Source: Zobellella endophytica (GTDB taxonomy: Bacteria; Pseudomonadota; Gammaproteobacteria; Enterobacterales; Aeromonadaceae). From it: a stretch of 64,000 nt of DNA. A model generated the notes under the pieces. It worked only from the letters and a program-made list of their open reading frames with translations. It had not been told where the DNA came from and searched no databases. Numbering within the stretch: position 1 is the stretch's first letter; each line of letters begins with the position of its first letter. Below, one piece after another: positions 1-10,243 of this stretch. The translations under genes and the position numbers were made by a program. Where the stretch lies: assembly GCF_003012775.1 (NCBI RefSeq), contig NZ_PXYG01000001.1:496001-560000 (forward strand). Direction: 5' to 3'.

Positions 1-1502
1 TGGCGCTGACCGAGCCGCTGCCGCTCAACGTGGTGCGTGAGGCCTGGCTGGGGGCCCTGGACCAGGGCCGGCTCAGCCAGCGTTTCCTGGCCGGGGCGGT
101 CAACTTCTGTACCCTGATGCCGATGCGCGCCATTCCCTTTCGCATGGTGTGCCTGCTCGGCATGAACGACGGCGACTACCCGCGCAGCCAGACCCCGCTC
201 GACTTCGACCTGATGGCCGGGGACTACCGCCCCGGCGATCGCTCCCGGCGGGAAGACGACCGCTACCTGCTGCTGGAGGCGCTGCTGGCCGCCCGCGAGC
301 AGCTCTACATCAGCTGGGTGGGGCGCAGTATCCGCGACAACAGCGAGCGGCCGGCCTCGGTACTGGTGGGCCAGCTGCGCGATCACCTGACCAACGGCTG
401 GGCCATGGCCGACGACCGCCCCCTGCTGGCGGCGCTGACCACCGAGCACCCGCTGCAGCCGTTCAGCCGGGACTATTTCGGCACCGGCCCCCTGTTCAGC
501 TATGCCCGGGAATGGGCCGAGCTGCACCGCCCCCGGGCCCCGGGCGAGGCCCAGGCCCTGCCGCCGCCGGTGATCGAGGAGACCCAGCCGCTGGAGCGGT
601 TGCAGCACTTCCTGCGCGATCCGGTGGGCCATTTCTTCACCCAGCGGCTCAAGGTATACCTCGACGAGGAAGCCCCGGCCCAGCTGGATGAAGAGCCGTT
701 CCGGCTGGACGGCCTGCAGCAGTACCAGCTGAAACAGCACCTGCTGGAACAGGCCAGCCTGGCGGCGGAGCCCCTGCCGGCCCTGGCGCAGGCCGCCCGC
801 CGGCTGCAGGGCAACGGGGTGCTGCCCCTGGCCGGCTTCGGCGAGCGCCTGGGCCAGCAGCTGCTCGCGCCCCTGCCCGAACAGCTGCAGCGGTTCCAGG
901 ACCTGTGCCGGCGCTGGCCCGAGCGGCTGGACTCGCCGCTGCCGGTGCAACTGGCCCACGCCGGGATCGAGCTGGAGGGCTGGCTCGGCGGCCTGTACCG
1001 GGCCGGCGAGCGGCTGGCGCGCATCGAGCTGCAACCGGGCACCCTGCTGCGTAAAACCGAGCCCAAGTGGCACCGGATATTGCGCCCCTTCGTGGCCCAG
1101 GTGGCGGCGGCCGCCGCCGGCATCGAGCTGACCACCTTGCTGGTGGGGGAGGACGAAACCCTGCATTTCGCCCCCCTGGCGCGGGACGAGGCCGAGGCCA
1201 TCATGCGGGGCTGGCTGGAGGCCTGGCGCGCCGGGCAGGCGGCGCCGCTGCCGGTGGCACTCAACACCGCCATGGCCTGGCTGGGCCAGCAGGACGAGGC
1301 CAAAGCCGAGGCCGCCGCCCGCCTGGCCTATGAAGGCGACGGCTACCACGGCCCGGGCGAATGTGGCCAGCATGCCGCCCTGGCGCGGCAGTTTCCCGAC
1401 TTTGCCGCGCTTGGCGCCGACGGCGGCTTTGCCGCCTGGAGCCGGATGCTGTACCAACCCTTGCTGGACCACCAACCCGAACCGCTGGAGGCCGACGCAT
1501 GA
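1..1502 (+). CDS. recC: RecBCD gamma subunit RecC, C-terminal part
   Basis: The reading frame is open from the first base of the window, so the N-terminal half lies outside. About 500 residues are visible, against roughly 1,100 for whole RecC. RecC carries no active nuclease or helicase site; in the RecBCD complex it recognises Chi and holds RecB and RecD together during double-strand break repair. Identification rests on the segments NFCTLMPMRAIPF and LLGMNDGDYPR, which resemble the RecC family, and on the directly following recB and recD. The stop codon overlaps the recB start as ATGA, indicating translational coupling. Unlike E. coli, no ptrA gene separates recC from recB. Confidence 0.95.
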   Translation, partial: ALTEPLPLNVVREAWLGALDQGRLSQRFLAGAVNFCTLMPMRAIPFRMVCLLGMNDGDYPRSQTPLDFDLMAGDYRPGDRSRREDDRYLLLEALLAAREQLYISWVGRSIRDNSERPASVLVGQLRDHLTNGWAMADDRPLLAALTTEHPLQPFSRDYFGTGPLFSYAREWAELHRPRAPGEAQALPPPVIEETQPLERLQHFLRDPVGHFFTQRLKVYLDEEAPAQLDEEPFRLDGLQQYQLKQHLLEQASLAAEPLPALAQAARRLQGNGVLPLAGFGERLGQQLLAPLPEQLQRFQDLCRRWPERLDSPLPVQLAHAGIELEGWLGGLYRAGERLARIELQPGTLLRKTEPKWHRILRPFVAQVAAAAAGIELTTLLVGEDETLHFAPLARDEAEAIMRGWLEAWRAGQAAPLPVALNTAMAWLGQQDEAKAEAAARLAYEGDGYHGPGECGQHAALARQFPDFAALGADGGFAAWSRMLYQPLLDHQPEPLEADA

Positions 1503-4500
1503 GCCCCTTACCCACCCGCCCGCTGGCGCTGCGCTTCGTGCTGCACGGCAGCCGCCTGATCGAGGCCAGCGCCGGCACCGGCAAAACCTTTACCATTTCC
1601 GCCCTCTATCTGCGGCTGGTGCTGGGCCACGGCGGCGACGCCGGCTTCGCCCGCGAGCTGCTGCCACCGGAGATCCTGGTGGTGACCTTTACCGACGCCG
1701 CCACCCGCGAGCTGCGCGATCGCATCCGCGCCCGGCTGGTGGAGGCGGCGGCGGTGTTCCGCGCGGAGCTGGCCGGCGATCCGCTGCTGCGGACGCTGCG
1801 CGACGACGTCTCCCCCGAGCGCTGGCCGGCCTGCGCCCGCCGGCTCGATATCGCCGCCCAGTGGATGGACGAGGCGGCGGTGTCCACCATCCACGGCTGG
1901 TGCCAGCGCATGCTGCGTGAGCACGCCTTCGACAGCGGCAGCCTCTTTACCCAGACCCTGGAAACCGATCACGGCGAACTGCTGGCCGAGGTGGTGCGCG
2001 ACTACTGGCGGCGCCAGTGCTACCCGCTGGCGGGCGAGGCGCTCGACTGGGTGATGGCGCACTGGCAGGCGCCGGATGTGCTGCTGGGCGAGGTCCGTCC
2101 GCTGCTGGGCGAGCAGGATGCCGTCGGCGGCGAGCTGGACCAACTGCTGGCGCGATCGCTCAGGGAGCAGGCCGAGGCGCTGGCGGCGCTCAAGGCGCCC
2201 TGGAGCCTCTGGCTGGAAGAAATTGATGGCATATTGCAACCGGCGATAGCGGCAAAACAGGTACACGGCAAATGGTTGCAGGCCAAGCGGACCGACGGTT
2301 GGCTGGCCGCCATACGCGATTGGCTCGAGAGTGACGAGGTTGGGCTTTCGCTCAGCGAGGCGGCTATTTATCGTCTGACGCCCGAAGGAATAGCGGAAGC
2401 CTGGAAAGTCGGGGAGGCACCGTCACACCCCGCCTTTACCGCCATGCAGACGCTGCCCGGGGAGCTTGCTGCCCTTGCCGCGCCTCTCGAGGCACCCCGC
2501 CGGCACGCCGCCGCCTGGATCCGCCGCCGCTTCGACGAGGAAAAGCGCCGCCGGGCCGAAATGGGCTTCGACGACATGTTGTCCCGGCTGGACGAGGCGC
2601 TGCAGGGGGAGAACGGCGATCGCCTGGCCGAGGTGATCCGCCGCCAGTTTCCGGTGGCCCTGATCGACGAATTCCAGGACACGGATCCGCTGCAGTACCG
2701 CATTTTCGACCGCATCTACCGGCTGGAGGAAAACGACCCCGCGTGCGGCCTGTTCCTGATCGGCGACCCCAAGCAGGCGATCTACGCCTTTCGCGGCGCC
2801 GATATCCATACCTACCTGGCGGCGCGCCGGGCCACCGACGGCCGCCACGACAGCCTGGACACCAACTTCCGCTCCGCCGCCGCCATGGTCGACGCGATCA
2901 ACCGGGTGTTCGAGCTGGCGGAGCGACGGGAGCGGGGGCAGGGCGCCTTCCTGTTCCGTACCGCCGGCGACAACCCGCTGCCCTTCCTGCCGGTGCGGGC
3001 CCAGGGCCGCCAGGAGTGCTGGCAGCTCGACGGCGAGCCCGGGCCGGCGCTGACCTGCTGGCAACTGGAGCAGGACGAGCCGCTGTCGGGCACCGCCTAC
3101 CGTGGCGAGATGGCGGCCCGGGCGGCGAGCGAGATTACCCGCCTGCTGAGCCTGGGCCGGGAGGGACGCGCCGGTTTTGCCGGGGAGGAGGTCTTCACCC
3201 CGCTGCGGCCGAGCGACATCGCCGTGCTGGTGCGGGATTTCAAGGAAGCCGAGGCCATTCGCGGCGAGCTGGCCACCCGGGGCGTGCGCAGCGTCTACCT
3301 GTCCGACAAGGATTCCATCTTCGACAGCCGGGAGGCGCGGGATCTGCTGCTGTGGCTGCGCGCCTGCGCCGAGCCGGAGCAGGATCGCCGGTTGCGGGCG
3401 GCCCTGGCCAGCCGCAGCCTGGGCCTGGAATTGCACGAGCTGGAGCAGCTCAACCAGGATGAACGCCACTGGGAACGACGGGTGATGCAGTTTCGCGGCT
3501 ACCGGCAGCGCTGGCAGCGCCAGGGCGTGCTGCCCATGGTGCACCAGCTGCTGCACGACTTCGCCCTGCCGGGGCGGCTGATGCTCCGGGCCGACGGTGA
3601 GCGGGCCCTGACCAACCTGCTGCACCTGGCCGAGCTGATGCAGCAGGCCGCCGCCGGCCTGGACGGCGAGCAGGCGCTGATCCGCCACCTGGCGGAGCTT
3701 GTCGGCGGCCAGGGCCAGGCGGCGGACGAGCAGGTGCTGCGGCTGGAGAGCGACGCCGCCCTGGTGCGGGTGGTGACCATCCACAAGTCCAAGGGGCTGG
3801 AATACCCGCTGGTGTTCCTGCCCTTTATCTGTTCCTTCCGCGAGGCCGGCAAGGGGCGGCCGGTGCAGCTGCACGACGGCACCCGCCGCCGCCTGGTGCT
3901 GACCCCGGACGAGGACGAACTGGCCCTGGCCGACCGCGAACGGCTGGGGGAGGATCTGCGGCTGCTGTACGTGGCGCTGACCCGTGCCCGCCACGCCTGC
4001 TGGTTGGGGCTGGCCGACCTCAAGGTGGGCAACGCCAGGGCCTCGCGGCTGCACCGGTCGGCGCTCGGCTATCTGCTCGGGGGCGGGGCCGAGCTGCCCG
4101 CCAGCGCCGCCCTGGGCGACTGGCTGCGCCCGCTGGCGACGGCAGGCGATACGGTGGTGGTGCCGGCCCCGGCGAGCAGCGGACAGATGCTGCCGGCCGC
4201 GACCGGCGCGGCACAGGAACTGTGCTGGCGCACGCCCGGGCGCGCCGCCGCCGAGCACTGGTGGATTGCCTCCTACAGTGCCCTGCGCACCGGCGAACAG
4301 GGCGGGGCGGTACCGGCCCGGCGCTTCGAGGACGCGGCGCCGGAAAGCCCGGCGGCGGCCAAGGTGACGGACGACGAACGGGAGGCGGTGTTCGTGCCGC
4401 TGCGCCCGGGTGAAACGCCGACCCTGCACCGCTTTCCGCGCGGGCCCAACCCGGGCACCTTCCTGCACGGCCTGCTGGAGCTGGCCGGGCGCGAGGGCTT

Positions 4501-5134
4501 TTCCGGCGATCCGGCCGGGCTGCGCGAGCAGCTTGCCCGGCGCTGCCAGCTGCGCGGCCTCACCGAGTGGATAACCCCCCTCGGCGACTGGCTGCAGCGC
4601 CTGCTGCAGGCGCCCCTGACCGAGGACGGCGCCACCCTGGCCGGGCTGTCGGCCTGGCAGCCGGAGCTGGAGTTCTGGCTGGAGGTCAGCCGGGTGGACG
4701 TGCGCCGCATCGACGAGCTGGCGCAGGCGGCGGTGCTGCCCGGCCAGCCCCGGCCGGCGCTGTTGCCGGACCGGCTCAACGGCATGCTCAAGGGCTTTAT
4801 CGACCTGGTGTTCGAACACGACGGCCGCTATTTCGTGGTGGACTACAAGTCCAACTGGCTGGGCGCCGGGGAAGACGCCTACACCCCGGAGGCGATGCAG
4901 GCCCAGGTGCTGAAACACCGCTACGATCTGCAGTACCTGCTCTACCTGCTGGCGTTGCACCGCCAGCTCCGGCTGCGCCTGCCTGACTACGACTACGACC
5001 GCCACCTGGGCGGCGCCCTCTACCTGTTCGTGCGCAGCCCCGGTGCCGTTTATCGCCACAAGCCGCCGCGCGAACTGATCGAATCCCTCGACGCCCTGTT
5101 CCGGGGCGAAGACCCGCAGGAGACCGCCGCATGA
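1499..5134 (+). CDS. recB: RecBCD enzyme beta subunit RecB (helicase-nuclease)
   Basis: This 1,211-residue protein is close to E. coli RecB (1,180). It is the 3'-5' SF1A helicase and the only nuclease of RecBCD. Walker A (ASAGTGKT) is at residues 23-30, a Walker B/motif II segment [12 protein letters not shown] lies near 390, and the late helicase motif [16 protein letters not shown] is near 760. The C-terminal RecB nuclease motif is intact: Asp1102, Asp1115 and Lys1117, with the same spacing as E. coli D1067/D1080/K1082. The start was placed at the ATG overlapping the recC stop. A longer open frame upstream translates only the recC region and is not likely to be used. The 3' end overlaps recD by four bases. 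Confidence 0.98.
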   Translation: MSPLPTRPLALRFVLHGSRLIEASAGTGKTFTISALYLRLVLGHGGDAGFARELLPPEILVVTFTDAATRELRDRIRARLVEAAAVFRAELAGDPLLRTLRDDVSPERWPACARRLDIAAQWMDEAAVSTIHGWCQRMLREHAFDSGSLFTQTLETDHGELLAEVVRDYWRRQCYPLAGEALDWVMAHWQAPDVLLGEVRPLLGEQDAVGGELDQLLARSLREQAEALAALKAPWSLWLEEIDGILQPAIAAKQVHGKWLQAKRTDGWLAAIRDWLESDEVGLSLSEAAIYRLTPEGIAEAWKVGEAPSHPAFTAMQTLPGELAALAAPLEAPRRHAAAWIRRRFDEEKRRRAEMGFDDMLSRLDEALQGENGDRLAEVIRRQFPVALIDEFQDTDPLQYRIFDRIYRLEENDPACGLFLIGDPKQAIYAFRGADIHTYLAARRATDGRHDSLDTNFRSAAAMVDAINRVFELAERRERGQGAFLFRTAGDNPLPFLPVRAQGRQECWQLDGEPGPALTCWQLEQDEPLSGTAYRGEMAARAASEITRLLSLGREGRAGFAGEEVFTPLRPSDIAVLVRDFKEAEAIRGELATRGVRSVYLSDKDSIFDSREARDLLLWLRACAEPEQDRRLRAALASRSLGLELHELEQLNQDERHWERRVMQFRGYRQRWQRQGVLPMVHQLLHDFALPGRLMLRADGERALTNLLHLAELMQQAAAGLDGEQALIRHLAELVGGQGQAADEQVLRLESDAALVRVVTIHKSKGLEYPLVFLPFICSFREAGKGRPVQLHDGTRRRLVLTPDEDELALADRERLGEDLRLLYVALTRARHACWLGLADLKVGNARASRLHRSALGYLLGGGAELPASAALGDWLRPLATAGDTVVVPAPASSGQMLPAATGAAQELCWRTPGRAAAEHWWIASYSALRTGEQGGAVPARRFEDAAPESPAAAKVTDDEREAVFVPLRPGETPTLHRFPRGPNPGTFLHGLLELAGREGFSGDPAGLREQLARRCQLRGLTEWITPLGDWLQRLLQAPLTEDGATLAGLSAWQPELEFWLEVSRVDVRRIDELAQAAVLPGQPRPALLPDRLNGMLKGFIDLVFEHDGRYFVVDYKSNWLGAGEDAYTPEAMQAQVLKHRYDLQYLLYLLALHRQLRLRLPDYDYDRHLGGALYLFVRSPGAVYRHKPPRELIESLDALFRGEDPQETAA

Positions 5135-7161
5135 CCCCGTCCGAGATGATCACCGAGCCGGCCCTGCAGCGGCGGGACGACATGCTGGCCCTGCTCGATG
5201 CCTGGGTGGCGCGGGGCTGGCTGCGGGCCCTGGACCGGGCCCTGGCCGGCTTTTTCCTCGAGCTGGATCCGGATGCCTCGCCCCTGCTGCTGCTGGCGGC
5301 GGCCCTGGCCAGCCACCAGCTCGGCCACGGTCACGTCTGCCTGGATCTGGCCGCCACCCTCGACAATCCCGACTTCGCCCTGTCGCTACCGCCGGAAGGG
5401 GAAGCGGCGGACGCCGGCCGGCTGCCCTCCCAGTTGCTGGCCGGGGTGAGCCTGGCCGCCTGGCAGGCGGCACTGGCCCCCAGCTCCCTGGTGGCCGACG
5501 CCCGGGGCGACGCCGCGACGCCGCTGGTACTCGACGGCGAGCGGCTCTACCTGCGCCGCTACTGGCGTTACGAACAGTCGGTGGCCTCGGCCCTGGCGGC
5601 GCGGCTGCGCCGGGAGCCGCCGTTGCCGGAGGCGCTGGCAGAGCGGCTGGACCGGCTCTTTCCCGAGCCGCTGGTGGTGGCGGGGGAACGGCTGGCCGAC
5701 TGGCAGAAGCTGGCCTGCGCCCTGGCGGTGAGGGGCAATTTCGCGCTGATCACCGGCGGCCCCGGCACCGGCAAGACCACGACCGTGGTGCGGCTGCTGG
5801 CCCTGTTGCAGGAGTCGGCCGGCGAGCGGCCGCTGCGCATCCGGCTGGCGGCCCCCACCGGCAAGGCGGCGGCCCGGCTGACCGAGTCCATCGGCGGCCA
5901 GGTGGCGTCGCTGCCGGTGAGCGAGGCGGTGCGCGCCCAGATCCCGAGCGAGGTGACCACCCTGCACCGGCTGCTCGGCAGCCTGCCGGCCAGCCGCCAT
6001 TTCCGCCACCACGCCGGCAACCCGCTGCCGCTGGACGTGCTGGTGGTGGACGAGGCCTCGATGATCGATCTGGAGATGATGGCCTGCCTGCTGGCGGCGC
6101 TGCCGCCCCATGCCCGCCTGATCCTGCTGGGCGACAAGGACCAGCTCGCCTCGGTGGAGGCCGGCGCCCTGCTCGGCGACCTGTGCCGGGACGCGGAGCG
6201 CGGTCGCTACGATCCGGCGCTGGTCGACTGGCTGGAGCAGGTCAGCGGCGAGTCCGTGCGCGATCCGGCGCTGGTGCCGGGCCACGCCGACCGGCAGCCG
6301 CTGGCCCAGCGTACCCTGATGCTGCGTTATTCCCGCCGCTTCGGCGCCGGCTCCGGCATCGGCCGCCTGGCCCGGGCGGTGAACGAGCAGGACGCGGCGA
6401 CGGCCCGGGCCATACTGGCCGAGGCCGGTGAGGATCTGCACCTGCGGCGGCTGCGCGGCGAGCAGGACCCGGGATTGGACCGCCTGTTGCAGCGTGGCTG
6501 GGGCGATGCCCGGGGCTACGGCCATTACCTGGGGGTGATGACGGAGGCGCGCCCGGGCACCGACTGCCCGCCGGAGGATCCGGCCTGGGAGCGCTGGGCC
6601 GCCGCGGTGCTCGCCGCCTTCGACCAGTTCCGCCTGCTGTGCGCGGTGCGCAAGGGCCCCTGGGGGGTGGAAGGGCTCAACCTGCGCATTGCGGCGCTGT
6701 TGCACCGGCAGGGCCTGCTGGAAGGGGAGCAGGGCTGGTACGAGGGGAGGCCGGTGCTGGTGACCCGCAACGACTACAGCCTGGGGCTGATGAACGGCGA
6801 TATCGGCATCGCCCTGCGCCTGCCCGACGAGCCCGGCCGCCCGGTGCTGCGGGTGGCCTTTCCCCGCAACGACGGCTCCGGCGGCCTGAAGTTCATCCTG
6901 CCCAGCCGGCTGGGCGCGGTGGAGACGGTGTTCGCCATGACGGTGCACAAGTCCCAAGGCTCTGAGTTCGCTCACACCGCCCTGATCCTGCCGGAAACCC
7001 TCAACCCGGTGCTGACCAAGGAGCTGCTCTACACCGGCATCACCCGGGCCCGCCACTGGTTCAGCCTGCTGGAAAGCCGGCCTTCGGTATTCGACGAGGC
7101 GGTGAAACGCCGGGTGGAGCGGCGCAGCGGCCTGCTGGCCGGCCTGCAGGGCGAGGCGTGA
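5131..7161 (+). CDS. recD: RecBCD enzyme alpha subunit RecD (5'-3' helicase)
   Basis: The protein has 676 residues, slightly longer than E. coli RecD (608). RecD is the fast 5'-3' SF1B helicase of RecBCD. Walker A GGPGTGKTT is at residues 209-217, motif II VLVVDEASMIDL near 305-315, LLGDKDQLASVEAGALLGDL follows near 330-350, and the C-terminal motif AMTVHKSQGSEF is near 605. ATG overlaps the recB stop (ATGA), so recC, recB and recD form one coupled operon. The stop is followed 34 bases later by an array of palindromic repeats, which probably forms the 3' end of the transcript. Confidence 0.97.
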   Translation: MTPSEMITEPALQRRDDMLALLDAWVARGWLRALDRALAGFFLELDPDASPLLLLAAALASHQLGHGHVCLDLAATLDNPDFALSLPPEGEAADAGRLPSQLLAGVSLAAWQAALAPSSLVADARGDAATPLVLDGERLYLRRYWRYEQSVASALAARLRREPPLPEALAERLDRLFPEPLVVAGERLADWQKLACALAVRGNFALITGGPGTGKTTTVVRLLALLQESAGERPLRIRLAAPTGKAAARLTESIGGQVASLPVSEAVRAQIPSEVTTLHRLLGSLPASRHFRHHAGNPLPLDVLVVDEASMIDLEMMACLLAALPPHARLILLGDKDQLASVEAGALLGDLCRDAERGRYDPALVDWLEQVSGESVRDPALVPGHADRQPLAQRTLMLRYSRRFGAGSGIGRLARAVNEQDAATARAILAEAGEDLHLRRLRGEQDPGLDRLLQRGWGDARGYGHYLGVMTEARPGTDCPPEDPAWERWAAAVLAAFDQFRLLCAVRKGPWGVEGLNLRIAALLHRQGLLEGEQGWYEGRPVLVTRNDYSLGLMNGDIGIALRLPDEPGRPVLRVAFPRNDGSGGLKFILPSRLGAVETVFAMTVHKSQGSEFAHTALILPETLNPVLTKELLYTGITRARHWFSLLESRPSVFDEAVKRRVERRSGLLAGLQGEA

Positions 7162-7195
7162 GAGCAACAGTGGTCGATGGGCGGGATGCGGATGG

Positions 7196-7560
7196 TCGAA
7201 TTAATTCGACCCACAAATGAACGCCGGGCTGGCCGTAGGTCCATTTCAATGGACCACCCGGCCACGGCGCCGTGGTCGGTCGAATAAATTCGACCCTACA
7301 AATGGACGCCGGGTTGGCCGTAGGGTCCATTTCAATGGACCTCCCGGCCACGGTGCCGGGGTTTGGTCGAATAAATTCGACCCTACAAATGGACGCCGGG
7401 TTGGCCGTAGGTCCATTTCAATGGACCACCCGGCCACGGTGCCGGGGTTTGGTCGAATAAATTCGACCCTACAAATGGACGCCGGGTTGGCCGTAGGGCC
7501 CATTTCAATGGACCTCCCGGCCACGGTGCCGGGGTTTGGTCGAATAAATTCGACCCTACG
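7196..7560. repeat. Tandem array of paired palindromes (about 86-bp unit)
   Basis: Palindrome A (TCGAATAAATTCGA, first copy TCGAATTAATTCGA) starts at 7196, 7280, 7367, 7453 and 7540, giving periods of 84, 87, 86 and 87 bases. Palindrome B (GTCCATTTCAATGGAC) starts at 7239, 7325 and 7411, and a one-base variant starts at 7498, so A and B alternate. The GC-rich linkers between them are almost identical from unit to unit. The array fills the recD/FAN1 gap. Short open frames across it are by-products of repetition. The same A/B pair occurs near 17.2 kb and 54.0 kb, so this is a dispersed REP/BIME-like family. Confidence 0.95.
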
Positions 7561-7659
7561 GGACAGCTGTCGCCCCCACGAAAGCGGGGGCCATAAGGGC
7601 GCAATGGGTATGGAGCCTGTTCTCCGGGGAGCTGGCCAGAATAAAAAGGAAGGAGTGAG

Positions 7660-7710
7660 ATGCAACTGCAACCGGCAACGTTGATGGTGCGGCCCCATGG
7701 CGACGGTTAA
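7660..7710 (+). CDS. Possible 16-residue leader peptide overlapping the FAN1 start
   Basis: ATG at 7660 is preceded by a strong Shine-Dalgarno sequence (AAGGAGTGAG) and opens a 16-codon frame ending in TAA at 7708, inside the next gene. The nuclease gene's own first ATG (7697) is in another frame and has no good ribosome site, so translation of this short frame may deliver ribosomes to it. Alternatively, a one-base change has split an original longer N-terminus. Nothing in the peptide itself is recognisable. Confidence 0.35.
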   Translation: MQLQPATLMVRPHGDG

Positions 7711-9352
7711 ACGACCGGCCCCGGCTTCGCTGGCGGATCCCTTCTACTACCTGGCCAATGCCCGCACCCTGGTGGACTGGGTGCGGGATCACCACGGCGA
7801 TCTGCTGCTGGACGGGGAAAAGGCGCAGCTGGGCGCCTGGCTCGGCGCCGGACACGAAGCCCGGGCGCTGCTGGTGCGCATGGTGATGCGCCAGGGCGAG
7901 CATTTTCGCCTGAGCCGGCTGCGCTACCGGGAGATTGGGGATCCGGCCCCGGTCGCAGATGAACTGCTGGCGCTGGGGCTGGTGCAGAGCCGGACGCCGA
8001 TCCCGGTGCAAGAGCTGGCCGACCTGCTCACCCTGATCGAGCTGAACCGCTGTTTTGCCGGTGCCTTCGCCGAGGCCGGGCTGGCCCGCGCCGCCAAGGG
8101 CATAAAGCGGGACTGGCTGCGGGCCCGGCCCGAGTACGCCACGCCTCGGCCCTTTGACGACTGGTGGCCCGTCAGCCAAGATCGCCTGCTGAGCCTTGCC
8201 TGCATGCCCCTGTTCGAACGGCTGCGACTGATGTTCTTCGGCAACCTGCATCAGGACGGGTCCGAATTCGTGCTCACCGAGCTGGGCAACCAACGCTACG
8301 AAACCGTGGCCTTCACGCCCGAGTCCCGTGCCTTCCATCACCGCGCCGAGGTGGATCATTACCTGGCCCTGCACCATCTGCGCCGGCGACTGGAACAGGG
8401 CGAAGCGCCGGCCAGCTTACTGGAAGCCTTGCCGGCCCCGCTCGATAACGACTGGCTGGCGGCGCGTCGGGCCAAACTGATGTACCAGCTGGCCCGGGCG
8501 GCGGAAAAGGCCGGCGACGACGACACCGCCCTCCGGGCCTACCGCCACAGCGATGATCACGAGGCCCGGGTGCGCCAGGCCCGGCTGCTCGAACGCCGGG
8601 GCGACCATGGCGGTGCCTTTGCCCTGGCCCAGGCGGGGCTGGCGCAGCCCCGGGACGAGGCCGAGCTGCAAGGCCTGCAGCGGTTGTATCGCCGGCTTTA
8701 CAAAAAGATGGGTGCCCCGGCGCCGACGCCCGTCACCGAGGCTGACATCCTTACCCGTACCCTGACGCTGCCGCCATCAAAAGAGCGGGTCGAACGGTTG
8801 GCGGCCGGGGCCCTGGCCGGGCCGGTGTATTACGTGGAGAACCACCTGTTCAACGGCCTGCTGGCGCTGCTGTGCTGGGAAGCCCTGTACGCGCCCCTGC
8901 CCGGGGCCTTCTTCCATCCCTTCCACGCCGGGCCGGCGGACCTGTACCGGCCCGGCTTCGCCGAGCGGCGCAGTGAACTGCTCGCCGCCTGCCTGGCCCG
9001 GCTGGAGGATGGCAGTTACCGGGCCGCCATCATGGCGCGCTACCGGCAGAAGCAGGGCATCAGTTGCCCGCTGCTGGCCTGGCCGGCGCTGTCCGAGCCC
9101 CTGCTGGAGCGGGCACTGAGTTGCATACCGCCGGCGCATCTCAGCGCCGTCTTTACCCGCCTGCTGTCGGATCTGCGCGGCCACGGCAGCGGCCTGCCGG
9201 ATCTGATCCGCTTCCTGCCGGGCGGGGGCTATGAGCTGATCGAGGTCAAGGGCCCGGGGGATCGGCTGCAGGACAACCAGCGCCGCTGGCTGGCGTTTTT
9301 CCACCAACAGGGCATTGCCGCCTCGGTCTGCCAGGTGCGCTGGTTGCCTTAG
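7697..9352 (+). CDS. FAN1-type VRR-NUC structure-specific nuclease
   Basis: The protein has 551 residues, close to bacterial FAN1 homologues such as the Pseudomonas enzyme. These nucleases cut flapped and cross-linked DNA. The C-terminal VRR-NUC (PD-(D/E)xK) site is clear: Asp502 in GLPDLIRF and Glu516/Lys518 in YELIEVKGPGD. The N-terminal part begins LADPFYYLANARTLVDWV, as expected of the family, and the middle is rich in short helices of the TPR-like type. ATG 7697 is the first possible start after an in-frame stop at 7682. It lies just downstream of the RecBCD operon, separated only by repeats, which fits a repair role. Cross-link repair itself is inferred from the family. Confidence 0.85.
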   Translation: MATVKRPAPASLADPFYYLANARTLVDWVRDHHGDLLLDGEKAQLGAWLGAGHEARALLVRMVMRQGEHFRLSRLRYREIGDPAPVADELLALGLVQSRTPIPVQELADLLTLIELNRCFAGAFAEAGLARAAKGIKRDWLRARPEYATPRPFDDWWPVSQDRLLSLACMPLFERLRLMFFGNLHQDGSEFVLTELGNQRYETVAFTPESRAFHHRAEVDHYLALHHLRRRLEQGEAPASLLEALPAPLDNDWLAARRAKLMYQLARAAEKAGDDDTALRAYRHSDDHEARVRQARLLERRGDHGGAFALAQAGLAQPRDEAELQGLQRLYRRLYKKMGAPAPTPVTEADILTRTLTLPPSKERVERLAAGALAGPVYYVENHLFNGLLALLCWEALYAPLPGAFFHPFHAGPADLYRPGFAERRSELLAACLARLEDGSYRAAIMARYRQKQGISCPLLAWPALSEPLLERALSCIPPAHLSAVFTRLLSDLRGHGSGLPDLIRFLPGGGYELIEVKGPGDRLQDNQRRWLAFFHQQGIAASVCQVRWLP

Positions 9353-9621
9353 CCAGCGCCCCTTTCACCTATGCTGAAAGCAGTCATTACCAGTAGGCGG
9401 CATGAACAGGATGGAACAACTGGCGCGGCTTAACGCCGGAATGGAGGACGACGGCCCGGGCTTCCCAGGCCGAACTCAGGGCGGCCCGTGAGGGCGGTGA
9501 TCCCTGACCCATCAAAAATACGAAAAGTGTATTTTTCCTGCATCCGTTTGTTCTCCTGGCGGGTAGTACAAGGGTGGCACCTGTTGCCGCGCTCGATATT
9601 ACCGTCATAAGGAGACATGAC
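9353..9621. other. Gap before the DUF3455 gene with a small ORF and an inverted repeat
   Basis: A 29-codon frame runs from ATG 9402 to TGA 9489-9491 on the plus strand, with no recognised similarity. Downstream, AAAAATAC (9514-9521) and GTATTTTT (9529-9536) form an 8-bp perfect inverted repeat with a 7-base loop, which may be an operator or weak terminator. A CATCC element at 9541-9545 follows and may be part of an ECF-type promoter for the next gene. No larger gene is seen. Confidence 0.4.
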
Positions 9622-10152
9622 ATGCAAAAGCTTCATCTCAAGATGATCCCGGTGTTGGCCCCGGCCCTGCTGCTCGGCCTCGCCTCCGCCGCCCAGGCCG
9701 TGGTGCCCGACAACATCCAGGTGCCGGACGGCAACAAGGTCGCCTGGGAAACCGTGGGCGTGGGGCAGATCACCTACGAATGCCGCGAAAAGCCGGATGC
9801 GCCGGGAGAGCTCGGCTGGGTGTTCATGGGTCCTGACGCCAGGTTGAATGATCGCGGCGGCAAGCAGGTGGGCCGCTATTTCGGGCCACCGGCCACCTGG
9901 GAGGCGATGGACGGCTCCAGCGTCACCGGCACCCAGCTGGCCACGGCACCGGCCGGAGAAGGCAATATTCCCTACCAGCTGGTACAGGCCAACCCCGCCA
10001 TGGGGGAAGGGGCCATGACCGGCATCACCTATATCCAGCGGCTGGACACCAGGGGCGGGGTGGCGCCGGCCATGGCCTGCGGCGAGGCCAACCAGGGCGA
10101 GCGGCAGGTGGTGCAGTACCAGGCCGATTATATTTTCTGGAAGGCCGGCTGA
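9622..10152 (+). CDS. DUF3455 domain exported protein
   Basis: This 176-residue protein has a Sec signal peptide (basic start MQKLHLK, hydrophobic core, AAQA cleavage site near residue 23). The mature part (WETVGVGQITYECREK, GWVFMGPDA, PPATWEAMDGSSVTG, YIQRLDTRGGVAP) matches the DUF3455 family, whose function is unknown. The start was chosen at ATG 9622 because AAGGAGAC lies just upstream; an in-frame start at 9574 lacks a ribosome site. It precedes an ECF sigma/anti-sigma pair. DUF3455 genes beside such pairs are often regulon members, so it is probably an envelope protein under that sigma factor. Confidence 0.8.
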   Translation: MQKLHLKMIPVLAPALLLGLASAAQAVVPDNIQVPDGNKVAWETVGVGQITYECREKPDAPGELGWVFMGPDARLNDRGGKQVGRYFGPPATWEAMDGSSVTGTQLATAPAGEGNIPYQLVQANPAMGEGAMTGITYIQRLDTRGGVAPAMACGEANQGERQVVQYQADYIFWKAG

Positions 10153-10243
10153 CGCGAAGAGCGCCATCCACCGGGGTATGGTCTAATCTTGAGACTGAGA
10201 TAAACAGGTTCCGGTTGGCTACCTATTGGATGGCGTTTCGCTT

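Noticed and set aside
2423-5059. 878-codon open frame antisense to recB
   Set aside because: A by-product of high GC and third-position bias opposite a clear RecB; its translation is low-complexity and matches nothing.
5386-7167. 593-codon open frame antisense to recD
   Set aside because: Opposite intact RecD motifs, without any plausible start signal or similarity.
7196-7560. Possible CRISPR array
   Set aside because: The period is 84-87 bases, linkers are almost identical from unit to unit and no variable spacers or cas genes are present.
7217-7698. Open frames within the palindrome array
   Set aside because: They repeat the same peptide in several frames on both strands, as expected from tandem repeats.
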